Source of the DNA: Stieleria mannarensis | GTDB taxonomy: Bacteria > Planctomycetota > Planctomycetia > Pirellulales > Pirellulaceae | DNA length: 64,000 nucleotides | Assembly (NCBI RefSeq): GCF_014154935.1 | Contig: NZ_JACEHH010000034.1 | Location: 36,216 to 100,215 of the forward strand | Reading direction: 5' to 3' | Part shown: piece by piece, positions 43,732 to 53,228 of the stretch | Numbering within the stretch: position 1 is the first letter of the stretch | Layout of the letters: the number at the start of each line of letters is the position of its first letter | Program-made: the position numbers and the translations under genes | Notes under the pieces: generated by a model | What the model was told of the DNA's origin: nothing | The model's input: only the letters and a program-made list of their open reading frames with translations | Database searches by the model: none

Positions 43732-43795
43732 GTCGCTAGGCTCGATGCGAGCGTGGGAAATGTCCGGGAACCACCTTCTGGCGAAGGTAGCTACG
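43732..43795. repeat. Second copy of the two-hairpin repeat first seen at 9592
   Basis: GTCGCTAGGCTCGATGCGAG with GCGTGG, then CCACCTTCTGGCGAAGGTAG with CTACG. It is nearly the same as 9592-9656 across 34 kb. On the reverse strand each half begins with GTAGCTACC-like or CCACGC sequence, a REP-like pairing. Confidence 0.85.
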
Positions 43796-43827
43796 TTGTC
43801 GAGCAGAAAAGGGGGCAGCGGCACGCG

Positions 43828-45987
43828 CTACTTGCGATACACCAGGGGACTCTCGCCCTGATCGACAATCACCATCAGTCCATCGTCCGTCAACGCAATG
43901 CTCTTGAGTTGGCCGTGCGTTTTCATCAGGGGCTCTAAATTCGGGCTGCGACGTCCCCGTTCGTACGCCGCACCGGGTTCGGTTGCCGACGACCACCGCG
44001 ACAATTGGCCAGCGCGATCGCTGACCAACCAGTCATCACCCCATCTGCCGTGCACCCAATGTGATCGCAATTCGTCGACGACGCGTCCTGAATCGATGTC
44101 GTAGACCGCAAGCCGGTACAGATGGCCGACGGCGATTCGTTTTCCGTCTTTGGAAAAGAACACACCTGGGTGTTCCGAGTCGACAGAGCCGCGGGTTTGC
44201 ACTGTTTTCAAGACACGCTCGTTTTCCGGATCCCAAATCACCACGCGGCCGGTTTGTGCCAACGCGATCCGTCCACTTTGCTCGTGAACGTCCATTGCTT
44301 GGATCATCGAGATCCGGACGGTACCGGTTTGTCGTGCGACTTCAGCCAATTCGATCACACGCTCACGCGATTGAACATCGTAGATTCGAAGTGCGTCCTG
44401 CTCGGCCACCAACAATCGCTGGCCGTCATCCGAAAAACGAACACAGCGGGAATGACGATCGATGTTGGCGGGCCATCGAGATTCCCCCGTGGGATCGGCA
44501 TAGTCGGCAAACGGGCGTCCCTCGGTCACCGACCAAACCTCCGTCGTCAATCCCTGCCCGACCAACGCGATCAACGATCCATCGGGCGACAGGTGAACGT
44601 CGTGGATCCAGCGCGTTTTGGGTTCAAACGTTGCCAAGCACTTCCCATCGCTGGCATTCCAGACGTGGACGTACTTACCGACCGCCGCGATGGTTGAACC
44701 GTCGGATGAAACCGCGCCCCTTGACCACGCCAACATCTCATCGTCAGCAGTCGCGTCAGCGGACTGCGGGGCCGTCGCTTCCACGCTTGGCAGGGGCCAA
44801 ATGCGTGTGCCGTTGTTGTATCCGACGGTGATGACGCCCTGTTGCCCAGCGAGGGCTCGGACGTGGTGCGCGGTATCGTGGTGCCCGATCACACGCGTCG
44901 ATCCGGTATCACGGTCCCAGATCAAGATCTCTTCCTCGCCCGTCAACACGCAATACCGATTGCTGTCGTCGAATCGGTCGATGGCGATCACGGGACGGTG
45001 GCCGGTGTCGAGATTCCCCTCGGCGACAAACCCCGCGGTTGCTTCGGACCAGATTCGCACATTCCCGTTGGACAATCCGAGGATCCAGTTTCCGTCCGGG
45101 CTGGGGGTCACGAACGTCGGTTGCTCGGCGAGCGGAAATCGCACTCGCCGTTCCAGCGACGGCGTGTCGTAAATTGAAAGCGCTTCCATACCTGCGATCG
45201 CGATGGACGCTCCGTCGTCACTGATGTTGGCATCGACCACCGTAACATCATCGGGCACCAATTGATGAACTTGCTCGTTGCCGAGATCGACCCAGTGAGC
45301 GTTGGGAATGTTGCGTCCTTCCGGGGTACGCTCACCGACAGCCACGAATCGCTGGCCGTCGGGGTGAAACGCGATCCGATCCGCATTGATGCTGCGATCG
45401 GTTGGAATTGGCACCAGGGAATCGTCGTCGGGACGCAACAATCGCATCGGGCCGTAGGGAGACCCGAGGGCGATCAGCTGACCATCCGGGGAATAGCTCG
45501 CGCTGGTGAAAAACGTATGGTCTGCCGTCGGATCGATCCGCCGTGTGTCGATCAGCGATCCGGTTTCCAGATCCCAAAATTGCACGTTGCGTCCGCGGGG
45601 GCTGGCGAGGATCGGCTTTTCGGTATGCACAGAGGATCGTCCAGCGGCACCGACGAGTAGCTGAAATGATTCTCGTGGTGCCCCTGCCATGTGCAAAACC
45701 AGTCGTAGGTTCGATTGCCCGTCCGTCTGGGACAACTCGATCGCTGGAGCAACAAGATCAGGGCTCGGCAAATCCGGTTCGGTGACCCCCAATCGGGAAT
45801 CGGCGTCCCGGGCAACGCGAGACGTCGTCGTGGACGATCCGGGGCCATCCGCACGGTTCGATGCATCGGACTGCGGTCGCACGACGACCGCGTCACCGCG
45901 AAAGAAGGTACGGATCAGTGGATACAAGAAAGGAAACGCGACGAGCAAACCCGCCAACAAAATCAACAGTTTCCCAATTCGCGACAT
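43828..45987 (-). CDS. Membrane-anchored WD40 beta-propeller protein
   Basis: A 719-residue protein. The N-terminus has one membrane helix (KLLILLAGLLVAFPFLYPLI) and a Ser/Asp linker. From about residue 120, many WD40-like blades follow (FWDLETGSLIDTRRI, YSPDGQLIALGSP, VWNASDGKCLATFEPK, LSPDGSLIALVGQG, FSDDGQRLLVAEQ, VIWDPENERVLKTV). The blades should face the periplasm or paryphoplasm. No enzymatic motif is visible; binding or scaffolding is inferred. Similar propellers occur at 51.5 and 53.2 kb and in the kinase at 56.6 kb. Confidence 0.83.
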   Translation of the reverse strand: MSRIGKLLILLAGLLVAFPFLYPLIRTFFRGDAVVVRPQSDASNRADGPGSSTTTSRVARDADSRLGVTEPDLPSPDLVAPAIELSQTDGQSNLRLVLHMAGAPRESFQLLVGAAGRSSVHTEKPILASPRGRNVQFWDLETGSLIDTRRIDPTADHTFFTSASYSPDGQLIALGSPYGPMRLLRPDDDSLVPIPTDRSINADRIAFHPDGQRFVAVGERTPEGRNIPNAHWVDLGNEQVHQLVPDDVTVVDANISDDGASIAIAGMEALSIYDTPSLERRVRFPLAEQPTFVTPSPDGNWILGLSNGNVRIWSEATAGFVAEGNLDTGHRPVIAIDRFDDSNRYCVLTGEEEILIWDRDTGSTRVIGHHDTAHHVRALAGQQGVITVGYNNGTRIWPLPSVEATAPQSADATADDEMLAWSRGAVSSDGSTIAAVGKYVHVWNASDGKCLATFEPKTRWIHDVHLSPDGSLIALVGQGLTTEVWSVTEGRPFADYADPTGESRWPANIDRHSRCVRFSDDGQRLLVAEQDALRIYDVQSRERVIELAEVARQTGTVRISMIQAMDVHEQSGRIALAQTGRVVIWDPENERVLKTVQTRGSVDSEHPGVFFSKDGKRIAVGHLYRLAVYDIDSGRVVDELRSHWVHGRWGDDWLVSDRAGQLSRWSSATEPGAAYERGRRSPNLEPLMKTHGQLKSIALTDDGLMVIVDQGESPLVYRK

Positions 45988-46065
45988 GGCCTGGTTTCCG
46001 TCAAATCCCCGTCCACGTTTTGCAATCGCGACACGGTTTTTCCGCTCGTCGCCTTAAGACTTCTG

Positions 46066-47049
46066 CTACAACCGTTTCGCTTTCAGCAACACGATCGTGT
46101 TCATCGTAACGGCTTTCGGCTTGGTTTGCTTGAACGTCTTGTTCAAGTACGGCAGGTTGGACAGCATCGGTGTGCCGGAGCTGACGTCGGTCCGTTCGGT
46201 GGACTGGAAGTACGGGTCGAGCAACAGAATCTGTTTCGGCAATAGCTTTGCCGTTGCCGTTGCCTGTCGCACTTCGTGGCTGGGCACTTGGATCGTCTTT
46301 TGGCCGTCGCCGATGCCGTAGACATGATGTTGCTGGACGTCAGCGACACGGGCCTGTTGAATCTTGGTCCGCACGATCAGGGCGTCGCCGTCTACGTTGC
46401 CCAGGACCGAGACGTCGGTGCCTTCGCTGAGCACGTGAATCCCCGACTGCACGGCGGTCTCGCCTTCGTGCTGGATCTCTTTCAATTCGGACAAGAACGG
46501 ACGCTGCACCTGCTGTTCGATCGAAGCGGTTTGTCCATCGCCGGCGATCATATTGGGGCGAGCGATCACCTTGCTGTGTTCACTTTCTTTCGCCAATGCA
46601 TACAACTGTTCGGCCTGTTCGGGATCGATCACCGCGCTGGACACGATGCTGCTGGTCGTCACCGTGTGCCGGCTGCCCAGTGCCAGTTCATCGTCGGAGA
46701 TCAATTCCGAGGACGCGTCGGTCACATTGGTGATCTGTGTTTGCACCTTTTGGTCACCCAGCTGGGCATAGATTTTGTCACGCGTTTCCGAGTCGACCGA
46801 AAGAATCTGCACCTCGAACTTGATTTGATTTTTCGGAGCCTCAAACGAAGCCTTTTGCAGCATACGCGACGCAATCGTCCCGCTTCCGACGGCTTGAATC
46901 ACTTTTCCGTTTGCAAAGGGGCCCGAACCGTTGACGGCCGGTTCGGATCCGGATTCGGGCGGACTGTGGGGCGGCTCAGCATGAAGCAGCCCGATCGAGG
47001 CAACGAGGAGAACAGCGACAACGCTAGCAATTCGAGCGAAAGGCATCAT
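46066..47049 (-). CDS. Short secretin-like exported protein
   Basis: A 327-residue protein with a signal peptide (MMPFARIASVVAVLLVASIGLLHA). The core reads like the conserved C-terminal secretin domain of type II/III secretion outer-membrane rings: SKVIARPNMIAGDGQTASIEQ, TATAKLLPKQILLLDPYF and the ending PMLSNLPYLNKTFK. It lacks the several N-domains of a full secretin (usually over 500 residues), so it may be a regulator or a minimal ring. ATG 47049 is used in place of an upstream TTG. Confidence 0.78.
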   Translation of the reverse strand: MMPFARIASVVAVLLVASIGLLHAEPPHSPPESGSEPAVNGSGPFANGKVIQAVGSGTIASRMLQKASFEAPKNQIKFEVQILSVDSETRDKIYAQLGDQKVQTQITNVTDASSELISDDELALGSRHTVTTSSIVSSAVIDPEQAEQLYALAKESEHSKVIARPNMIAGDGQTASIEQQVQRPFLSELKEIQHEGETAVQSGIHVLSEGTDVSVLGNVDGDALIVRTKIQQARVADVQQHHVYGIGDGQKTIQVPSHEVRQATATAKLLPKQILLLDPYFQSTERTDVSSGTPMLSNLPYLNKTFKQTKPKAVTMNTIVLLKAKRL

Positions 47050-47265
47050 TTCTTCCGTGGTGAGGGCAATCAAGCACAGGACGTCCGCAATCCATCCCCT
47101 ACCAAAAACGCCACGATGGAGGGAAGCCCCATTCGCCGGCCGGTGGGGCGCACCGCTTCATTGGCATCGGACTTGCGTCACTGTGGGTGACGGCCTCGGG
47201 ATGCAACCTGCCGTGTTGAACGCTGAGGCCACAACCTATGCCCCCGCATCTCGTGGAGACCAACG

Positions 47266-47454
47266 ATGGAATTCGTCCGGCTGCTGATCGCGTTTATCGT
47301 TCCGCCTGTCGCTGTCTACATGCAGTTCGGCATCGGGAAGCACTTCTGGATCAACCTTGTCCTAACACTGGCCGGTTTTGTGCCGGGCATGCTGCACGCG
47401 GTCTACATCATGGCGGCCCGCCCGCCTGGGCTTGCGAAGCTGCCCGAGCAGTGA
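47266..47454 (+). CDS. YqaE/Pmp3-family small membrane protein
   Basis: A 62-residue protein with two hydrophobic helices, VRLLIAFIVPPVAVYMQFG and WINLVLTLAGFVPGMLHAVYIM, separated by a GKHFW turn. This is the whole Pmp3/UPF0057 fold, a family linked to salt stress and membrane potential. It has its own start ATG; the gap of 318 bases to the next gene shows nothing else. Confidence 0.87.
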   Translation: MEFVRLLIAFIVPPVAVYMQFGIGKHFWINLVLTLAGFVPGMLHAVYIMAARPPGLAKLPEQ

Positions 47455-47772
47455 CAGGCCTGGATGGATTTGACGTCGATGTAGCGGTGACTGTTGGGCG
47501 TCCACCCTGGCCCGTCGGTGACCGGGTTGTCGGATTGCCGCGCGGTGCCGTCGGCTGAGGCGCTGTTGCCGCATGTTCAGTGCATTGCGGTCGTCGGATC
47601 GTGAGTTGCCGTTTTTGCCCGTTGCAATTCGCCCGACGGCTTTCTCGCAGAACCGCATTCTCACAAATCGTTTCATCAGGCATGCCGAGTGCAACCGCCG
47701 GGTTGTCGAGCGTGAGAACGAACGACGTCTCCTTCACATTAAATCGTTACCGTCCGACGAGACCTGACTTCC
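47455..47772. other. Gap between the Pmp3-like and DedA genes
   Basis: No gene, repeat copy or terminator with a T-tract is visible. Short open frames here have no family match and no ribosome binding site. Confidence 0.5.
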
Positions 47773-48387
47773 ATGAGCGATTGGATTCACGACATTCTTG
47801 ATCAATTTGGCGTCGTCGGCGTTGGCATGATGATGCTGATCGAGAATATTTTTCCACCGATCCCATCGGAGGTGGTGATGCCCTGGGCCGGTTACGCCGT
47901 CAGCCAAGGGGATCTGTCGTTCTTCGGTGCGGTGGCAGCCGGCAGCGTTGGTTCATTCCTCGGCGCGCTGGCCTGGTATCTATTTGCCAGATGGTTCGGA
48001 AGAGACCGCTTGACGAACTGGGTGCGGCGGCACGGTTGGTGGTTGACGATCTCGACGTCCGACATCGAGCAAATGGAGGCGTGGTTTGCGCGGTGGGGCC
48101 ATTGGGCCGTGCTGCTGTGCCGGATGATCCCCGGCTTGCGGACGCTGATCAGTGTGCCGGCAGGGTTTGCCAACATGGCCATCGGGAAGTTCTGCGTCTA
48201 CACCGCCGTGGGAACCGTCCTCTGGACCGCACTGCTCGCCGCCCTCGGTTGGTGGTTGGCCGACAGCTACGAACAACTGGTCACGCCGCTCAGTTGGGTC
48301 AGCACCGCGGTCATCGCCGGCATGTTCGCGTGGTGGTTGTTCCGGTTTGTCAAAGCCGGCGTGATCCGCAATGCGGCCAAGTCCTAA
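47773..48387 (+). CDS. DedA-family membrane protein
   Basis: A 204-residue membrane protein of the DedA/SNARE-associated family, candidate lipid flippases or polyprenyl-phosphate carriers. The signature ENIFPPIPSEVVMPWAGYAVSQG is near residue 25. The later FARWGHWAVLLCRMIPGLRTLISVPAG contains the conserved Arg and Gly-Leu-Arg. Five or so hydrophobic helices are seen. It is followed 95 bases later by transaldolase, a possible operon but not a functional one. Confidence 0.9.
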   Translation: MSDWIHDILDQFGVVGVGMMMLIENIFPPIPSEVVMPWAGYAVSQGDLSFFGAVAAGSVGSFLGALAWYLFARWFGRDRLTNWVRRHGWWLTISTSDIEQMEAWFARWGHWAVLLCRMIPGLRTLISVPAGFANMAIGKFCVYTAVGTVLWTALLAALGWWLADSYEQLVTPLSWVSTAVIAGMFAWWLFRFVKAGVIRNAAKS

Positions 48388-48482
48388 CGTGCCAAGTCCC
48401 AACGTCACGGGAAGCGAAGCGGCATGACGCCAAATCGGACGAACTCTCTATCACTTGTCAATCAACAGAGGAGCCAATACAG

Positions 48483-49760
48483 ATGTCAAACCTAAGCACC
48501 GCAACGCCACTGGAAACCATTCACCCCGAGTCTCCCCAGGCAGACCGCATCGCAGCCTTTGTCCATGAAGGCATCAATCTGGATGCCCCCGGCCGCGAGG
48601 TTCAACCCAGTCCGTTCTGGGATCGCATCAACGGTCTCGAAACATCCCTCTGGATCGACAGCGGCGACATCGACTCGATTGAATCAACATGGAACAAATC
48701 GTTCCGCGGATTGACGACCAACAACAGCCTGTTGAACAAAGAGGTGCAAAACGGAACCTACGATGATCTGGTTCCGAAGGCCCGTGAGGTGGCTGGTGAA
48801 CTGTCCGATCACGCCTTGGTGCGCGAGATCGGATTTATCCTAAACGTGCGGCATGCGTTGCGATTGGTCCAGCGATTTCGTTGCGACGTCAGCGTGGAAC
48901 TCCACACCGATCTGGCCGATGACACCGAAGCGACGTTGGCCTATGCGCGACGCTGTCACCAGATCTGTCCCGAATTCTTTGTCGTCAAGGTGCCATTGAC
49001 GCCCGCCGGCTTGATCGCGATCCGACAGCTTCGCGACGAGAGGATTCGGGTTAATTGCACACTCGGATTCAGTGCTCGGCAGAATTATGTGGCCACCGCA
49101 CTGTCGCGACCGTCGTTTGTGAACGTGTTTCTGGGGCGGCTGAACTCCTACGTCGCCGACAATCAGCTCGGCGACGGCAAGCTGGTCGGCGAAAAGACGA
49201 CGCTGGCCAGCCAGGGTGAAGTCGCGACGTTCTCTCGCGGATTGCCGACCACCGACACCCAACAGATCGCCGCCAGTCTCCGCGACGCGTCACAGTTGCC
49301 CGATCTCGCCGGAGTTGATGTGATCACCATGCCCACCAAGGTTGCCCAGCAGGCCGAACAGACGTTGGATCAACCCTGGCAATCTCAACTCAATGAGCCT
49401 CACGATGTCAAACTCGCGGACGAGATTGAATCGAACACCGTGCAAATCGAGAAGTTGTGGGACGTGACGAAATCGGAGCGTTTCTTCGTCCAACAAGCCA
49501 TCCTTTCCCCGCCAACGAGTGCGGATGAATTGCGATTGATGACCACCGACCACGACTTGGAGGACTTATTCCCCGTGATGGCGGACGAGGAGCTGCGAAC
49601 GATTGCCGAGGACGGAAAGATCCCCGTTCACGACCGCTGGAAAGAGCGGATTGTTCGCGGCGACTTGGCGATCGACAGCCTGATGACGCTGGCGGGCTTG
49701 GCATCCTTCGCGGACGCCCAGGCAAAACTTGACCAGCGGATTCGCGAACACCTTGGTTGA
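48483..49760 (+). CDS. tal: Transaldolase
   Basis: A 425-residue TIM-barrel enzyme of the transaldolase family. The core FFVVKVPLTPAGLIAIRQLRDERIRVNCTLGFSA contains the Schiff-base Lys in VKVPLT and the TLGFSARQ signature. The N-terminal part (TTNNSLLNKEV) and NVFLGRLNSYV are typical. It interconverts sedoheptulose 7-phosphate and glyceraldehyde 3-phosphate in the pentose phosphate pathway. It is longer than the E. coli enzyme, with a C-terminal extension of about 60 residues. ATG 48483 has GAGGAG upstream; the longer frame has no homology. Confidence 0.9.
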   Translation: MSNLSTATPLETIHPESPQADRIAAFVHEGINLDAPGREVQPSPFWDRINGLETSLWIDSGDIDSIESTWNKSFRGLTTNNSLLNKEVQNGTYDDLVPKAREVAGELSDHALVREIGFILNVRHALRLVQRFRCDVSVELHTDLADDTEATLAYARRCHQICPEFFVVKVPLTPAGLIAIRQLRDERIRVNCTLGFSARQNYVATALSRPSFVNVFLGRLNSYVADNQLGDGKLVGEKTTLASQGEVATFSRGLPTTDTQQIAASLRDASQLPDLAGVDVITMPTKVAQQAEQTLDQPWQSQLNEPHDVKLADEIESNTVQIEKLWDVTKSERFFVQQAILSPPTSADELRLMTTDHDLEDLFPVMADEELRTIAEDGKIPVHDRWKERIVRGDLAIDSLMTLAGLASFADAQAKLDQRIREHLG

Positions 49761-50421
49761 TTGCTCCACGGTCGAGCGGAGCGTCGGCGGGCACCGCGGC
49801 GCGGCTGATTGACAGAATCTGCACTCGCAGGGCGACGATCGAGTTGCAATACGCGGCAGCCTGCCAACACGCCCGCCGACTTTATCAGGTTCTACTGTGA
49901 TTTCATCTGTACGTGTCGCAGGATTGGTGCAACCAACGCCGAGGGCACTCCGGTCGGGATTATCGTCCTCCAGTGCGCGACGAGGTAATCACACCAGCAA
50001 TCGATCTGACCAAGCACAAGGTTGTCTGTCACACCGACCTTAGCGGACATTTGGCTCATTTATGGAGCCCTGTTCAGTACCAATGTGACGGGGACCATCT
50101 TCGTCTCCTGCTTTCTGCTTATCCGAATCACACCCGCACTGGAACTTTGACAACGGTCGCATGTGTTTCCGCGGTATTGATTTCGGCCTTCTTGCAAATT
50201 CTATGAGTGAATCTACGGTACATGGTGGTCCTGCAAATCATGAAAGCAACGAATGTCATCGCCAGTTCTCATACGCCGCTCAACAAGTTCGTACACGAGA
50301 TTTGACCCTTTCGGTTCGGGGGTTTATGAGAAATCTCATGCGAAAGCGCTGCGTACTGCTGCTTTGGGGCTCTGCACAAGAACCAAAATCTGTGTCGCCG
50401 ATTCGTGAAGGCTGAAATTCC
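49761..50421. other. Gene-free gap at the start of the A+T-richer block
   Basis: These 661 bases hold no gene I can support; a 97-codon open frame at 49913 has no recognisable content. No REP copy is present. From here to the right the base composition is visibly lower in G+C than in the region around mmsA, which may mark an acquired block. Confidence 0.5.
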
Positions 50422-51537
50422 ATGACCGCGGTTTCTCAAACCGAGAAGGGAGGATGGCTTAGCGGACCACTCGTGCGGCGAGCTTATCTAATCTCCGTTT
50501 GGTTGTGGCTATTGTTTTGCTTGCTGTTTCCGACTTGGACTGGCAGAAGCTATCTCTACGACAAGGGGAGTGAGCAGTGGCGTACTAGCGGAGCCTTCGG
50601 CATCACTGGATCCGGAAACCCGATGACGAGCCTCGCACCGATTTGGGATCCGCCTCGCTCGTCGGGCGGTCTTCCCACGGTTGTTCGCTGGCCGCTCGCG
50701 TCGATCGAAGCAGAGCACAACATTGAAATCCGATTCGCTGCGACGCTGTGGCGATTCACCAGCGGATTGTTCTTTGCAGGGATCATTGTTTTGGTTCTTC
50801 GCTGCACAAGATGCGTTCGGGAATCCGATCGGGTCCTGTTGGTCGCCAGCGCGATCGCTGTCTGCATCCTAACGGCAAACATTGTTTTGGCCGGGATCGG
50901 TGCGGCGTCGATGGGGTTCGCGCTTATCAACCCAGTTGTCATTGGTGTTCTGAGCGTTGCGATCGCTGTGGGAGTCATCGTTGGCGGTTTCGTTTTGCGG
51001 GCAGGTGAAGGCAGTGCACCGCCTCGAAAGTTGACTCATCAGGCCAAATCAATGTCACCAGCCCCTCTCGCCGACACCAACTCCCACGAATCCTCAAAGA
51101 TGACTACATTGGCCTCGATGCGAAGCTTGAGTTGGTGGTGGAGAGTTCCTGCGTACCTGGTATTTCAATTCTTCGTCTGGATTTTGGTCGCCAGCCAATC
51201 GTGGCCCGTCGGACGCGATGTCTTTGGACCCTACAGCCTTGAGCCGGATTCCGTCGTGCTCGCTTATTGGATCCAATTTGTCTTGCTCCCCTTTTTCCCG
51301 CGTCGTTTTCAGGTTTTTGGGCTGATTCAGCTTTTTGTCATCGTCCTGATCTATGTCTTGCCCGATTGGCCACGTGGCGGCAACGTGTTTGCCCCCTTCA
51401 TCCGCGTGCCAGCGGGTGTCTGGCCACTGTTTTGGATACAGTTCGCTGCGACTCTGGTGCTGTTCTGGCGTTCCCCGTACCTGGTCAAACAGTTGACCGT
51501 GCTGCGAAATCAACGAGCAGATGGAGCTTCGCCATGA
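50422..51537 (+). CDS. Polytopic membrane protein of unknown function
   Basis: A 371-residue membrane protein that I do not recognise. About eight hydrophobic segments: AYLISVWLWLLFCLLFP, SGLFFAGIIVLVLRC, VASAIAVCILTANIVLAGIG, VVIGVLSVAIAVGVIVGG, VPAYLVFQFFVWILVAS, then three more towards the C-terminus (for example LIQLFVIVLIYVL). Loops have many Trp/Pro/Arg residues. Its stop overlaps the next start by four bases, so it is co-translated with the propeller protein. Confidence 0.75.
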   Translation: MTAVSQTEKGGWLSGPLVRRAYLISVWLWLLFCLLFPTWTGRSYLYDKGSEQWRTSGAFGITGSGNPMTSLAPIWDPPRSSGGLPTVVRWPLASIEAEHNIEIRFAATLWRFTSGLFFAGIIVLVLRCTRCVRESDRVLLVASAIAVCILTANIVLAGIGAASMGFALINPVVIGVLSVAIAVGVIVGGFVLRAGEGSAPPRKLTHQAKSMSPAPLADTNSHESSKMTTLASMRSLSWWWRVPAYLVFQFFVWILVASQSWPVGRDVFGPYSLEPDSVVLAYWIQFVLLPFFPRRFQVFGLIQLFVIVLIYVLPDWPRGGNVFAPFIRVPAGVWPLFWIQFAATLVLFWRSPYLVKQLTVLRNQRADGASP

Positions 51538-53210
51538 GCGGGACGAATAGTGGTTCACGTGATATTGTTGTTTTTCTGATAGCGACCTCCTGCTTGATCG
51601 GGGCAGCGGTTGGCGGTCTCGCTTGGAACGCGGGTCGAGTTCGTCGACAGCAAACTCAAAGCACGCGATCACGGGATGTCAAAGATGCCGATATTCAGTC
51701 GACCGGTAAGATTGCGATTCAGCTTCCCGGCCACAGCAGTCAGAGCATCGTTACCGCTACGATGATGCCCGGCGAAAGCAGAATGCGTTGGTGGTGGTCG
51801 GCTGGCAGCGAATTCATTTATTTGCTGAACCTGCAGGGGAATGACGTCGTCGTTGATCGCGTGTCGGTGTTGACCGGGAAAGGCACTCGAGTCGCCGAAA
51901 TCGAACAACGTTGGTACCACGACGCATTTGGTACCGATGATCGAATTTATTTACTGCGAACGGATACACGCGGTCGGTACCAGTTGATCGCCGATATCTA
52001 TTCGATGTCCGAGAATCGGCTGGTGGCAACCCAATCTTTGCTTGATTTACCACTTCCTTCGCGGCTCGTACCATCCCCCAAAGGGATTTGGATCCCCGAC
52101 GGTTCTTTGGTGTCGATGACGGTGCTTCAATACGGTCCAAACAACGAGAGCTCTACTCGCACGCTCGTCATTGATCTGCAAACCGGCTTGCCAATCGAGA
52201 CGCCTGAGTCAGAACCGTTGCTTGACAATCTGAAGGCATTGGCTTTCAGCAGCGACGGAAGCCGATTGTTCCTGATTCACTACCATCTCGCCGCATCTTC
52301 GGAGGCGAAGCATGAGTCTCCATCTCTTGTCGTGCTCGATACGCAGTCCGGTGAATCTCAGTCAATCGCAATCGCTGGACTTCCGCGGATGCGTCCCCTA
52401 GCCATTAGCGACGATGCCGAGCGGATGGCATTTGCGTTCCACTCAAAAGTGGAGATCTGGAATACGCTGACCGGCGAGAAAACGGCAAGCCTTCCTGTTC
52501 GCAGCGATGGCCGATCGCCTTGGGAGGTCGTGAAAGTCGAGTTTTTTGCGGGAGGGGATTTTGTCGCGGTGGCTGACGCAAGGACGTTAAGCGTTTACGC
52601 GAGCGATACGGGAAATCGGGTCAGTCGTTTTCCGGATGTACCACCCAATGATCAAGCTCCGATCATGCCTATCTTTCTCGGCCGAAACAGAGGCGAGTTG
52701 GTCGTTGTCGGAACCACACTGGCGGGTGACCAATCGCTATCTCATTATGATCTTTGGATGCATCGAATGACGTTCGACGAAAATGGAACAAGCAATCAAA
52801 ATTCGACCTCGGCGGGTGCCCAGGCAACGAATCCCGTGGCGAGAGGTCAGGCTGAATGGACCTCTTGGATGTCAAGCAACGACTACGAGTCTGAATTCAA
52901 GAAACAGGTGGCCAGCGGCAAATACCCGCTCAAGGTCGTCGGCAGAAATGAGAATGGCGAAAGCCAATTTCGTGCCCGGTTCGTTGATCTGCCCGAGAAT
53001 CTGGAGTTCTACGCCCGGCACGATACGACCGAAGCGTCTCCTCGCCTACCACAATTCCGCAATCGTAGAGGTCAACTGCGACCCAGCGACAACCGCATAT
53101 TTGGGATTCAAAGGCACGCCTATCGCGAAATCTGGCGCCAGTGGTTCGTCGACCAACAAGGAACGACTCGCTACAACATCGTTTGGATCAAAGTGGCCGA
53201 CCCAGAGTAG
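51534..53210 (+). CDS. Membrane-anchored WD40-like protein
   Basis: A 558-residue protein. One membrane helix near the start (DIVVFLIATSCLIGAAVGGLAW), then blades such as LAFSSDGSRLFLIH, VEIWNTLTGEKTASLPV and FVAVADARTLSVYAS. The last 130 residues (KKQVASGKYPLKVVGRNENG, then TTRYNIVWIKV) resemble the short tandem beta domain seen at the end of some planctomycete hydrolase-like proteins, but I am not sure. It is coupled to the preceding membrane gene by ATGA and converges on another propeller gene 18 bases away. Confidence 0.75.
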   Translation: MSGTNSGSRDIVVFLIATSCLIGAAVGGLAWNAGRVRRQQTQSTRSRDVKDADIQSTGKIAIQLPGHSSQSIVTATMMPGESRMRWWWSAGSEFIYLLNLQGNDVVVDRVSVLTGKGTRVAEIEQRWYHDAFGTDDRIYLLRTDTRGRYQLIADIYSMSENRLVATQSLLDLPLPSRLVPSPKGIWIPDGSLVSMTVLQYGPNNESSTRTLVIDLQTGLPIETPESEPLLDNLKALAFSSDGSRLFLIHYHLAASSEAKHESPSLVVLDTQSGESQSIAIAGLPRMRPLAISDDAERMAFAFHSKVEIWNTLTGEKTASLPVRSDGRSPWEVVKVEFFAGGDFVAVADARTLSVYASDTGNRVSRFPDVPPNDQAPIMPIFLGRNRGELVVVGTTLAGDQSLSHYDLWMHRMTFDENGTSNQNSTSAGAQATNPVARGQAEWTSWMSSNDYESEFKKQVASGKYPLKVVGRNENGESQFRARFVDLPENLEFYARHDTTEASPRLPQFRNRRGQLRPSDNRIFGIQRHAYREIWRQWFVDQQGTTRYNIVWIKVADPE

Positions 53211-53228
53211 CTTCACTGGTTCGTCGTT

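Noticed and set aside
47991..48482. N-terminal extension of transaldolase
   Set aside because: It lies inside the DedA gene in another frame and has no homology; ATG 48483 has a good ribosome binding site.
49913..50206. A 97-codon open frame in the gap after transaldolase
   Set aside because: No ribosome binding site, no domain, and mixed composition; kept as gene-free gap.
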